A stretch of DNA of 64,000 nucleotides. Origin: Caprimulgus europaeus (lineage: Eukaryota > Chordata > Aves > Caprimulgiformes > Caprimulgidae). The position numbers and the translations under genes are program-made. Numbering within the stretch: the stretch's first letter is position 1; each line of letters starts with the position of its first letter. The stretch covers positions 40,282,037-40,346,036 of the forward strand of contig OU015525.1 in NCBI GenBank assembly GCA_907165065.1, in the 5' to 3' direction. The notes under the pieces were generated by a model. That model did no database searches, was not told the origin of the DNA, and worked only from the letters and a program-made list of their open reading frames with translations. This document shows positions 1-12,222 of the stretch, piece after piece.

Positions 1-1561
1 TGTTCAAAATTGACTATTCAAAATTGCCACAGAGGAAATTCTATTTGGAGATATGTCAGTAACCTTATCTGTTATATCACCTCCTTCTTGCTCTTTCGCA
101 AGCAAGAATTTCATTGATGGACACTGTAGTCTCAGAAGCCAGATGCGTTTTTCAAAGGAGATGTCATTAATCTAATAGAGGGCAGACTTTCTGGCAGAAG
201 ACAAAAAGTTGCTGTATGAATATTTTTAACCTAGACAGGATGTAAAAGATTTTTTTAATAAAAATAAGTGTGAATCAGAGATATGTCACTGCTGTTTACA
301 AAGTCGAAAATCTGTCTTAATGCATTGCAGAGTCTGCTTCTTATTTATTCACTCATTTTAAATAAGACAGTTACAACATTTTGCTGGTGAATATCTTTGT
401 TTACAAGTTTCGTGCCTGATTCATATAACCCTGCATGTTGCATAGATATTTAGAGCACCACAAAGTGAATGTGGTTTGACTGAAATACCATTCTATTTTG
501 GCTGTGTTTGGCATTTACTTTCACATTATGTGGTCACAAAGAACAAATCTGATGTAGCCTAGGTATTTCTTGCTCATTTTGCTAATTAGGTGATAAACAA
601 TACTATTTTGCATAGGGTGAGGTACAAACCTATAGCTCCAGTCACTGTTGGGCACTCAGCTCATATGACCAGAACAGAATTAGCCCAAAATAACACCTCT
701 TGAAATGCATATAATATTAATATCTGCAGATCCACTCCTATTCATCTGTACATTCGCTAGTGTAGGCAGACTCAAAGAGCTTTTCAGGTCAAAGGACAGT
801 CTGAGTTATTTCAAAAACCAAGTAAATGCAAGAACCTTTTTGTACAAACAAGGTACACAACAAGCACATCTTTATAACATTTGCTAGTTGAAGTTTCTGC
901 TTAGAATTTTTTCCAAGCAAAGACTGACACAGAGCACATTGCTATATAATGCATAAGCACACATATATATAATACGTATGGGCATAACAAACTGTTCTAA
1001 GAGCTGAAAGGAAAAGTTACATTCCCATGACAATGGACCACCATAGTAGTTTATTCCTGTAACAAGAGCTAGGGTACCAGTAACTAGACAGATTTTCCAC
1101 TTCATTTGCAATGGCTACAGAAAACCATATCTCAGATTTCACCTCCCTTGCGCCCTTCAGGAATTGCTCTTATCCAGTGAACATCCTGTAGCTCTGTTAG
1201 TTGAGCCTCATCCAAACAATCCCTTGCCTAGACTGCAGCCTGAGGAGAGGTTCACCTGCATCAAATTGATGTCATATGCATATTGATGGCATCAGCTTTT
1301 GAGGGTCTTGTTTAGGTTCTGAGAACATTCCTAAGTTTACCTGCCTGCACATCTATCTATCAGACTTATAAAATTCATATCACTGTAGTATCTGTAATGT
1401 TGTAATATATGAGTAAACATTCAGCTCTAATTTCTATGTACCCTTTAAGAAAAGGGAATCTGCAGTCATTTTAATAGGTTCAACGATCAACGGTGTCAGA
1501 GCAGCTGATGGGCCAGAATCAATTGAGATGGACTTCCTGTGTTCCTAAGGAAAAAAAAATC

Positions 1562-1594
1562 TGTTATTCTGCAGCCGTGTGCTGCAGAATAACA
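1562..1594. repeat. Perfect 14-bp inverted repeat, 5-nt loop
   Basis: TGTTATTCTGCAGC (1562-1575) and its exact reverse complement (1581-1594) are separated by CGTGT. No known element was recognised around it. Confidence 0.95.
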
Positions 1595-4500
1595 CGCTAG
1601 TGCTTTCTAGTCCTAATAATGTCCCTTGGAAATTTCAAAAAAGTAACATGCTACCAAAGTATCAACACACAGGATCTTTAAAGACTCATTTCTTGTTAAG
1701 CTGTCTCAGCTTCAGCCTGCCAACTGAGTCAGTCCAGCCTGGGTTATATTTTACTCACTTTTCCAAAATCCACTACTGCTGAGTCCTGGATTATCCGTGT
1801 CTAAAAATTAAGTCCCCCTGTGTCTGAAGGTGAAATTTGGTTTAGCAGTGAGAAGGTGTTAACACAACCGCATTGTGGAGATTAATGTTGCAGCAAATCA
1901 TCAAAAGAACCAGAAATATCCAACACACTTAAGATATCTATTTTTGATTAAAGCTTCAAGAAAGTAATAAGAGAATAGGGTTTTATAGTAGGTCAGCTAT
2001 TAATTGTTCTTGGAACAACAACAAGAGCTTGGCAAGAAGCAACATGTGCAATATAATTTTTTACTTCTTATTTAATAAGAAGTTCCACATACCATGTAAC
2101 TTTCTCTGCTCAAACTAAGTTGATCTAGGAAATGTGATCTCATTAATAAAAGGTTAGAAATAGTGTTCAGTTTTTTTCATATTTCCAGTAAGCATCCCTG
2201 TCTTAGCAGTGAAAAAGGAGTGTGCGATACCTAGCAGCAGCATTCATTATGATTTACAACTCCCAAGTCAAGAGCTTTATAACTACCCATACACACAAAT
2301 CAGAAAGCATGAAGGGGCTCTCTCTTTTCTGTGTTCAGGTCCTAAGAGGGGGCACAACTGGTATCCTGGTACCTTTAAGCAGTTAAGAGACTCCTGGTTG
2401 TACTTGCCAACATGCAAAGAGAGTAAGAGAGAGTCATAGAAGGTGGTAGCACCACCCTTTTCCTGGCCAGCCTCTCCAACAGAATGGCCACTATGCCAAA
2501 AAAATAGTTGTACCCACCATGTATGTCTAAAATGCGCCGTCTCATGTGGTGTGACAGCACAGTAATGTGATAGTACAATTATAGAAGGACTAGTCTTACC
2601 TACATTAGCTTTAATATAATAAAAGCTAAGGTAAAAAGAACAGTGATACTTTATCAGAGTTTGCAACTCAGCAGAGCAAGAGGTCATTGCAGACAAGAGC
2701 CTATGCCATATCTCATGAAGTGTGTCCTCCTTGTCCTGCTAACATGTCCTGTGCTGCTACTCCACTACAGCTCTTTTGGCAACATCTAGTTCTCATAAAA
2801 CACGCTTAGTCCTTCACCGTGCTAACATCAGCAGTTTTAGTATATGCTACTGCCCCTGGTGCCATGGTGTGTGTGAAGTCACACTTCACTAACGGTGATT
2901 CTGGAAGCATTTTAGGGGGCAGTCTGAAAAACTTTTCAAGAAACAGTGGCTCCGTTATCTTTCCAGCCATTTGAAACAATCCCATTTAAAATCCAGTCAT
3001 TCAAAAGAAAAACACCAGAAGTACATACTAAATGCAAATGGATACAATGCTGGGAAAAGTAGTGAGCAACTGATAGATAAGACATGGTTTAATAGCAGAT
3101 TGTCAGCTAAGATGTCTGTTATGCTAATCTTTGATCCATATGGTTGAAACAGAACAAAACATACATATCTGTGAGCTCCAGACTGCTTAGCTCACATTGG
3201 CCACACTTAGAGAATAAGTTCATGCTGTAGAATTACCCTTCCTATTCCTGTCAGGTCTACGTAAGATAGATTAGAAAGGAAAAGATCGTGCATCAGCTGA
3301 TGGACAGAAGCCCAAACAAACGGCTGTGCAAAGTGAAGGGGACTTGCTCATCTAAGGTTTCAGACACATATTTCATTGATATCTAAACTTCACCAGTCTA
3401 TGAATACACATTCATTGGGTTTTAAAATTTTCCCATCTGAGCTCAGAAGTTTCACACTAATACTCCTGTGATTGTAAGAAATCAAAGTAGCAAAGAAAAA
3501 AACTCTTCAGACATAGCAGCAAAACAAACTGAGATGTGTTTGGAACCTCTGACTTAAAATTTGCAGTATGTGCACTCAAGTATGGGTGCTAGTCATGCCT
3601 GTACATAATCATGTTAAAACTGTGAACCCATGAGCTTAAGCTCAGGCTCAAATCACAGTTCTCTGAAATGACTCAGACAACCCAGGGAAGAGTTTTTCCT
3701 GAGTAGCTTCTAGCTTTTCTACATCATATCCTCATATGCTGTGTTGGGGGATGAAGAAAAGAAATATGATTAAGGTATTTCAAGCCTGACATGAATATTT
3801 TTCCAGTGCAGAGGGTTTTAATAATGTAGGCTTGTGGACTGAATTTGGAATTTGTTTTGCTTCTGTAATTGGGCTTCTAATGCCAACAGAAGAATCAAGG
3901 CCTGAGAAGCAAACTAAAAATATATTTCAAGGGAATGCACACATCTGTGGTACAGTAAGACTATTAGGCTACTGAATGCCTGTTTTGAATTATATCAAAT
4001 CACCTGAAGTGAAGACCATATGGCAAATGGAAATTTTTTAAGTTAACATTTGCTGCCTTGTACAGCATCAAGAAGGATTTTTTGTTGTTGTTATTTTAGC
4101 TAAACCTATATATGTAAACTCACATGCTTCTAACTTTCTTTAATCAATAACTGAAGGCCAAATGCAACCTGCTACAAATGCATAATCTGTAGAACAGTGA
4201 GCCGCACTCCCGTGGAGAAGCGTGTCTGCATTTTTAAAAATGAGGCAAATAAAGGACCAGGCACCGGAGCATTAGACAGTATTACCAATTCTTCTCAAAT
4301 TTACTGAGGGAACCGGGACTAAGAATCTTAAAATTAGATGCTGAACTGAGGACTCATGTGCCTAACTTCAGCAGCCAATATTTGAAAACCTTGACCTATT
4401 TGTCTCAAAAAGGAGAAAGTGTTCTAGCACCTTTACTTTTCCTGTGCACTTTCCCGCATACATCCCACACTACATGTGGGTTGCAGATGGAGAGAGCAGA

Positions 4501-7500
4501 CAGCAGTCCTAAGAACAGTCTTCTAGCAACGTGGCAGAAGATCTTTGATAAAATGTCAAACAGAATTTTGTTGTTTTCTCAGCACATTTCCACATATATA
4601 TGCAGCAATTAGAGAAATTATTGCCCAAACCAGTTGTCTAACACAGCTAGTGAGTTTTTGTCTTTGTCCTTATGTTGGCAGAATGTGACTTTGGCTCTGT
4701 ATTAATGTCAACACCATTTCATCAGATTTGCACCATGGAGAACAGCCCCATTGTCTCAGGTTGTTTCCCAATTCCTAAGAAAATCTGAACATTTTAGACT
4801 AGAATGTCCATCACAATAGAAACCAATTTAAAGTTTGCATCCTATCTAAAGGCCATTATGAATATATATTTCTCATTGCTGGGATGTTTTGTGTCTCTCC
4901 TGGCCCAGGATTTGTAATGTTTCTTCAGCTATATTTGAAGTTGTTTTTTTATATTGAGTCTTGAGCAGTCTGCCTCAAGAATATTTACTCTCAATAACTA
5001 AACATGAATATGTAAGAGATGTAGTTCACAGATCCACGCTAAATACACATTTAAGACAACAGAAATTGCATGAGCATTGATGAATAAAGGACTTATACAT
5101 CCTCATATCTAATGTTTTAAAAAATAGCCATCTCTCACTTGCAAGATGCTTTTTTCCAGTTTTCTGTCTAACTTCCATAAGAGAGAAAGAGCACTGGTCT
5201 CCTAGAACTGCCACTTAGTTTATTATTCATATTCTTACTTCATCCCGTAGAGGAAAAAGGAATCTCTCTAGATGGAACCTCTCTATATTATGCATTCTGT
5301 CCAATAAAACATGGGGCTTTATTATTGTTGTGTTCTGGTTTGTTAGATGTACTACAGCATACAAATGAGTTGTACTTGTCTAAAAATTGAGGATATTTTT
5401 TTTAAGGGACATTATTTTAAAGGATTACTGCAAGGAAAAACACATGCCAGACTGATTTATACTTTGATATTTTAGTTTATTTTTATATCCTTACATTAAT
5501 GTGCTTACAAAAAGCATATAGAGGATAAAGGCCTTTCCTATGCCTGTACCTGCTATGTTCTGTGGGGTGGCATCTCAGTTCGCAGAAGTAAGCTACTCTG
5601 CATCCCTAACATTCATTTTCTGAACCTGATACTGCAGTCATTGTGACTAAGGCTGTACTGCTAAATAATACCTGTTCAAGGACCATTCTCTGGCACTGAA
5701 GTAAAGTTGCCTGGCCTGATCCTGTCTATACGAGGTACCCCTGCCCTTCAGGTCACCTTCAGGCCCAGTGTGGTACCCTTGAGGTGATAACATATAACCA
5801 TCATTGTACATGTGCATGCACAAAATGTTCACATTAATACAAAAGTGCATTGCAGCTTACCAAAACAGTGCTTTTGGAGTATGGAAACAAAATTATGGTT
5901 GCACACCTTGGGTTTGATATGCTGACATGTTTGAGGTAGAAAAGCTGCTAATACAGTTTTAGAGAACTGAGAAGGGTGGACAGAGCCAAGTCTTCTCATT
6001 CTTGCTCATACTGCACTTTTGGGAATGGTCCTTAATGCCTCCAGATCCCAAATCTGAATCTGATCATTATGGCAGAGCAAGCTAATTGGCACAGGACAAA
6101 ATCATGCCAGACGGCTACTGAGTAATCAAGCAGCACAGATGGTCAGAGTATGGGTTTCCTCCATGACTCCTGTTACATAGCCAGGTAGATGTGCGTCAAA
6201 CACCTCCATACCTTCCAGCTGTTGAAGAGTGCAAGATTCGGGCATGTATGTTTATCTGGGTATGTAAATCCTCTGTTTGGTTTTCCACCTGAGATCATTA
6301 ACTTCCATTTAATTATTCTTGATTTCCACTGCTGACTGAAAAGCCAAAACTGCCATTTTGTCATGCTTAACCCATGATAATGGGAAAACCACCACCCCTT
6401 TTTTCAAGTCTGAGTTATGGGGCTATGTGTGGCCTCATAGACATGCCCAAACTGTGATCCATGGTGTGGCAGGTCAGTTCATCTTACCCGTATAACGCTT
6501 CCAGGGGTATATTCTTTAGAGATCCTTTGTGCCTGTTTGCCCTCAGCCATGGTCTCTGATGGGACCCCGCAGCCCCCTTGGCAGCTGAGACATGAGGCTG
6601 CAGAGGAGGGGGGTCCCTCAGCAGGCAGAGGGGCTGCAAAGGCAGAGAGGATGGTTATCATCGTCAACATACAGGAATGTAATTTCACTTCCTTGGTAAA
6701 GACTGCCTTTCCAAAATTTCACACATTATCCAGGACTGGAATTAAGAGATTAAAAGGAAAATGAACAGTTAGCAAAGGGGAAAGAAAGTCTTCGCTACTG
6801 TTACCACACTTAATTGCAGAGGGAAGACAGATAAATTAAGTCTGACTTCTTAAGCAGATTCTTGTGCACACAGTTGTTAATTTGGGATGAAGAAATGCAC
6901 TTTGTGTGAATTCCATAACCTTCTTTAATTATTTTTTTTAAACTTTTTTTTTTTTTTTTTTTTTTTAATTAACAACATGTTTCTGTCTCTTTCAGGGAAC
7001 AATACAAGCACTTTCCAGTAGCCAAAAATAATATGTCTAAATTCCAGTGGATTTTAACCAACGACTGCACAGACCTGTGGATAAAGTGTCTGCCTTGTAT
7101 TTCAAAGTACAAAGTTCAAATTTAGTAGGTAACTGTAGTTTTATTTTTAATTTTTAATGGGCCAGATTCTCAGTTTGGGAAAATCAGCAGAGCTCCACTT
7201 GTGTTAAGTTCCACTGGAACTACGCCAAGCTGCATTAGCTTAGTATCTGGTTTCACAAATTTTTTTCTCTTTATATTGAATTCAATCTTCAATACTCATG
7301 CACCAATAATTTGTCTGAAGTCCATAACTAAATGCTTTTTTTTTTATTTTATTATAAGGAAAAATATGGTCTGTGAATTTGTGAAAAAGAGTAGGCTCCG
7401 TGAAGGGAAGGTTGTAGGCATAAAAAGATATTAAAGCTGGACTTCCCTGATTTAGACTTCTGCTGAAGTCAGTGGAAATGCTGACAGAGTGGAGAATGAG

Positions 7501-9778
7501 CAAAATCATATGGACCGAGTCTCTCCAGTCTCTGCAAGGCAGAAGAGGATGCAACAATTTCCTTCCCTCTTTTACACTCAGACACAAAGCTGTTCAGAAT
7601 TAAAAGGTGACAGCAACCTTCAAACCTGGTGATTTTTGCCATCAATCTTAATATCTATGTCTTTCCAGAGCAGCCTGAGGCAATGTTAAACTCCCTGATC
7701 TGCCCATTCCCCAACTGTTGACACCCATGGATTTCTTTCCCTCCTGATCTCTTTGCCATCCACTTCTTTGAATTTAATGAACAATTAAAACTTTGTATAT
7801 AATTGTATTTTATGTTTGCATCTAAAAAATAACCAAGTATTATGCAAGGTCCTGTGTATTCTGCAGGAGCCACTGGTAGGGCCAGGTTTGCTGGATGGAT
7901 GATGAGCTGCAAACATGAGCCTTGCTAGGGCTGTCCCTCAAGAATCAAAATGAATCTATCCATTGAGACCAAAATTTTATCTTTTAGTTTTGTTATGAAA
8001 CTCTGATAAGCACATTCTCCAACTAGGAAGGTCTATAACTAAAATTGTTTCTAATGAAGAGTTAGTTAGACTAAACATCTGTTAGATGCATAAATCTTAG
8101 CATATCTGAGTGTCCATAATTATAAGAGAGACGATAGAACTGAATATAACAGAGCTGTGGGTCTGCCCTGTTAGGTAGCTAACGGCTGATCAGAGCTAAA
8201 ACGGATAAATAGTGGAGTGAGTGGATACGACGGGTCTCCTGGGAGTCTCCAGGAGTGTTTCTGGTTGAGTCACAGTTATTTCTGCATTTTATCCCATTTT
8301 ATTCAGGTAGAAATGTAATGCAAATCTGTATGAATAAGGATCATGAGGTTACATGAAGACACAGAGGGCCAAGGCAGCAGTGCCCATGCCATTCGGGCAG
8401 TAAACTCACCCCTCGGACAGGCAGACCCACTGAGTCTCCCTGTGTCCATCTTCCTGAGAGACCCTCTAGTAGCCCTTTCAGCAAATGCTGGATTTTTGAT
8501 TCAAATCTTTACAGACTGATCACTTTTGCAATGTTTTTAAAACCCTTTAGAAATTTATAAAAGAAAAAATAACTCTATTTATGTTGTATGACCAAAAGAC
8601 AATTTGGAAAATGATCACAGTTCAGCAACATAAGAAGAGGACAGTTTCTGAGCCACACACATACAACCATAATCAAATGTAATTAAAATAGTGATCTTTT
8701 TTTACCAGGCCTGTAAAAAATTAGTTTTTGTGTTATATGACTCCAGCATATGTATGTGAAGTGTTAGAGACTAAGATATGTAACAGTGAAAAACTTATAT
8801 GACTGTGTGACATTGAAAGAAGGATTTCTTGAGCTTTTCCTCATTTCTCTTTATTTCTTGCAAACTCTGAATTTAAGCTTGAGATCCTATGTTTTTATTT
8901 ATTATGTAAAAACTAGATTTGCATCTAAAAACTAGACCTTCATCTATTATTTTTGAGATTTTCATACATATTTATATATCTCCATATATTTTTCAAATAC
9001 CGTTTGACTGGTACTGCATAGAACATTGTGATTTTTCACATGGTTCAGATTAGCTTAGCTCACATTTATCCAGCTTCATGAACAGATTCAGTTTGTTGTA
9101 GTTGGATTAAATTTAGTGAGTACATAATCAGATAGCCATGAAAACAAGGTATTTTTAAGCCAAGAAAGCCAAATTTGTCCTCATTTGCCTTCTGTGGAAA
9201 GCTGTTAACTTTCATGAGTTGAAGGAAGGGTAGAAATTGGCTCTGCATACTGTGGAAATCACTACAATGCTTTGGCCAACCCCTTTGCTCAAACTTAACA
9301 TAGTTAAGGACACACAAGATAACAAATCCAAACAAAATTTTGACAGTGGATTCACTGGCTGGCAAGTTGTAAAACTTCCACTTAAGCAAAGGCATTGTAA
9401 AGTCCACAAAAATCCCAGAAAGCACCATACTTCTCAACAGTTACAGAATCATTGAAGATAGGAAAGCATGAGGATATGAGAAAATGAAGTCCATCATGGC
9501 CCTCTCTCTGTAGCAGTTAGACAATGACAACATGAAAAAACCTGCAGATAAATGCTTCAGTGCTGCAGAAGTGGTGAAATCAAGAAGGATTTTTCCCTTC
9601 AGAATGAGTACCACCCAAACTTCCCATATTGCAAGTAGATGGAAATGGAACAGGTAATAAAAGAAGAATGCAAACACACTGAAAAAGGCTCTGACTGTAA
9701 AAATTAGCAAAAGAAAAAACCGTTGCTTTAAGATACAATAACCACATTTCCTTCCCCTTAAGCTAGGACAGGCGCCTG

Positions 9779-9797
9779 TGACGTCATGGGATTTCCC
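9779..9797. promoter_or_regulatory. Composite CRE and kappa-B site
   Basis: A full palindromic CRE, TGACGTCA (9779-9786), is followed one base later by GGGATTTCCC (9788-9797), a perfect fit to the NF-kappa-B consensus GGGRNWYYCC. GGCGCC lies just upstream at 9771-9776. CpG-containing motifs are scarce in this AT-rich area, so the pair stands out. Enhancer function is inferred only. Confidence 0.35.
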
Positions 9798-12113
9798 ATA
9801 CTTGGCCCTATGAAAGTCCCTCTGTGCAAGCACTGCTCCATCAGTCACAACGGCTTCTTCAGGAGTGCTGCAAGAAAGGGGGAGAGCAACTGCAATCCGC
9901 AACATCATTTCTAGAGCTGTCTGGGAATTTTGTGCCACAAATTGTTTTATTTACTGACTTATTAAAATCTTTATGGGAAAAGCTTGAATGTAATCTCCAT
10001 TTGGAAAAAAAAAAAAAAAAATCCCTCCCCACCTTTCCAACTTGCTGAAATATCCTGCTTTAGATTTCCAAAATAAGAGGTTGCCTTTAGAGGTTGTAAA
10101 AAAAAAAAAAAATCTTTCAACACTTTTAGAGGTTTCAAAATCTAAGTAACTTCCTCCTGAAAAAGAAGTTGAAAAAAATCCAGAGAAAAGGCTTTATTGG
10201 AATACAATATGTTCTTTGATGCAGCAAAAGCATTTTTGATTACTGATCTGTGAAAACTTTCAACAATTTTGTTTTTCCTCCCTTTGCAGGAGGGCAAAAT
10301 ATTTTGAATGCTCAAACCTTCTGACAACCTAATAAAAATCTTCACTTAAAATGCTAATCACATCCTAAAATATATTTTTTAAAAAAAGATTACATTTAGC
10401 TGAGGATTTCTCAATTTGCAGATTTCTGAGTATAAATAAAGATAATACAGACATTTTGCTGGACAGATCGTGAGGAGGTGCCTTTACTGGGAGACATGGT
10501 AGGCTGCAATCTATCACACCAGGAGCTTCTTATTCCATGCCTGAGACCGCCCAAGAAAAGCTCTCCCTGCGTCACTTCTGCATTGGCACTATGAACCCAG
10601 CATTTAGCCCTGAAACATTGGCAATTTCCCTGTAGATACTAAGACATGTAAAAGGCCAGGATCTCCACATGCCCTGATTCATGTACGTGGCCACCTGATG
10701 GACACACAATTTGGTGGAAGTGACACTGTCCAAAATTTGCAGATATTTCTTTCAGATTCTAGGCTTAAAGTCTTGGTTTGGTCTTCAGTGTGTTATGTTA
10801 GAAAATTGACTTTTGTTTTGCTCAGAAATGCTACGTGTGCCATTTCATTGTGGTATTTGTAGTATGTAATGAACTTCAGCAAGACAGATGGAACACAGTC
10901 AGACAGATTTCACAACTGTTTCTTCATTTTATATTTGTTTATTTTTTAATCTCTTTTATGTCTGAAATCTGCCCTCAACAAAACAAAGCACTTTTGTTAG
11001 GCCAAGCCTTAAAAAAAAATACACTGTCACAGAAATATTCTGATGTCATTGGTGATTAATATGTATACTGCGTTAGTTTAGTGCCATCAAGTGACCAAAA
11101 ATGAGAAACAGCACTTCTGTTTTGGGGGATTTTTTCAGATTTTTTTTTTTATTTATTCTAAGGAAGGCAGACCTATTATCTTTTTGATACAAGCTTCATA
11201 GGGTTTTGGCGGTCTACTTCTAGGACATTTCGAATAAGAATCCAAAAGTTAGGTTCAAAATTTCTTGCATACACTGATAAATCAAAGCCTCCCTCTGTCT
11301 TCTCTCACTAAGGTTTGAAGAACTTCACCTACCTCTCTGACTGAATTTTTTTGCTGCATAGAATTCAACAGGAGGCCACAACTGGGTGAAAAGTCATAAT
11401 AATTTTTATTGTGTGGTGGTATCCCGAGGGTTTTTTAATTAAGGACAAACTGGGTGTATCAACCCTTATTTTAGTTTCTGAAATGCAGAAGCTAGCTCTG
11501 TCAGAAGGGAGCATCCTAAATGGATTGAAATGGATACATCAAGGAAAATGATTAGGTTTTAGTATGTCCACTTATGGTATGACTGAACACTGGATAAACA
11601 AGCATAGGTAATGTAAACTTCTAAGCAAACATTTCTGCAAATTATTTTTTCCATATATATATAGATAAAATATATGTAAACTAATTTCAAAACATTCATG
11701 AATATACTAGCTAAACACAAATTACGTTTCTGATTTGTTAGGAGGGATCCAATCTCAGAAGTGTCCTTCTCTGAGGTGGAATGAGCATGTTTTCTCCCGA
11801 GCCTGTCATACTGATCTTCCACCAGCAGAAGGAACTGTGTGTCAGCTACCAGGTAAACATAAGCCCTATGAACTGGCAGAAAAGCAATGCAAACATCACA
11901 AAACACACTTGAGAGCAATGGGAGAAGTTGGCAGAGCTGAGCATCCATGCACAGGATACTAAATACAAGCATTTAAAAAATCCCAGGTCATGTCTTGGTG
12001 AGAAATAAGCGAGCTTAAAGAATTCTGGTCTGCCAGGGCATGCTGCAGTCAAGAGCAGAGTGGAGTATCACTACAAATTATACTTATTACTTGGCAGTCC
12101 CAAAAGCAGAAAC

Positions 12114-12222
12114 AATCATAGAAACATAGAATGGTTTGGATTGGAAAAGACTTTTAAAGGCCATTTAGTCCAATCCCTCCCTACAGTGAGCAGGGACATC
12201 TCCAACCTGACCAGGTTGCTGA
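12114..12222 (-). mobile_element. CR1 LINE 3'-end fragment
   Basis: Read on the minus strand, this is the 3' end of an avian CR1 retrotransposon. The plus strand shows the hallmark AATCATAGAA / ATAGAATGGTTTGG start, then the TTGGAAAAGAC, CCAATCCCT and GACCAGGTTGCT blocks. It is strongly 5'-truncated, about 0.1 kb. Confidence 0.85.

Larger units (their letters stand above)
1..12113. other. Upstream intergenic region, part 1
   Basis: AT-rich DNA with many short stop-bounded frames but no recognisable protein, RNA gene or transposon. Notable local structures are two perfect short inverted repeats (1562-1594 and 2063-2083), homopolymer runs (T23 near 6944-6966, A17 near 10005-10021) and a CRE plus kappa-B composite at 9779-9797. 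In other vertebrates the interval upstream of NSMAF runs toward TOX. Confidence 0.75.

Noticed and set aside
2283-2696. 137-codon minus-strand frame
   Set aside because: No recognisable domain, unusual composition for a protein, no splice or promoter context, and a length expected by chance in a window this size.
9066-9938. Two consecutive minus-strand open frames (165 and 123 codons) with hydrophobic stretches, considered as a decayed retrocopy of a membrane protein
   Set aside because: I could not match them to any family, there is no poly(A) tail at the expected 3' side, and open frames of up to about 137 codons occur elsewhere in this window by chance. A tblastn search would decide.
11559-11972. 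137-codon minus-strand frame
   Set aside because: No recognisable domain and no supporting context; likely chance.
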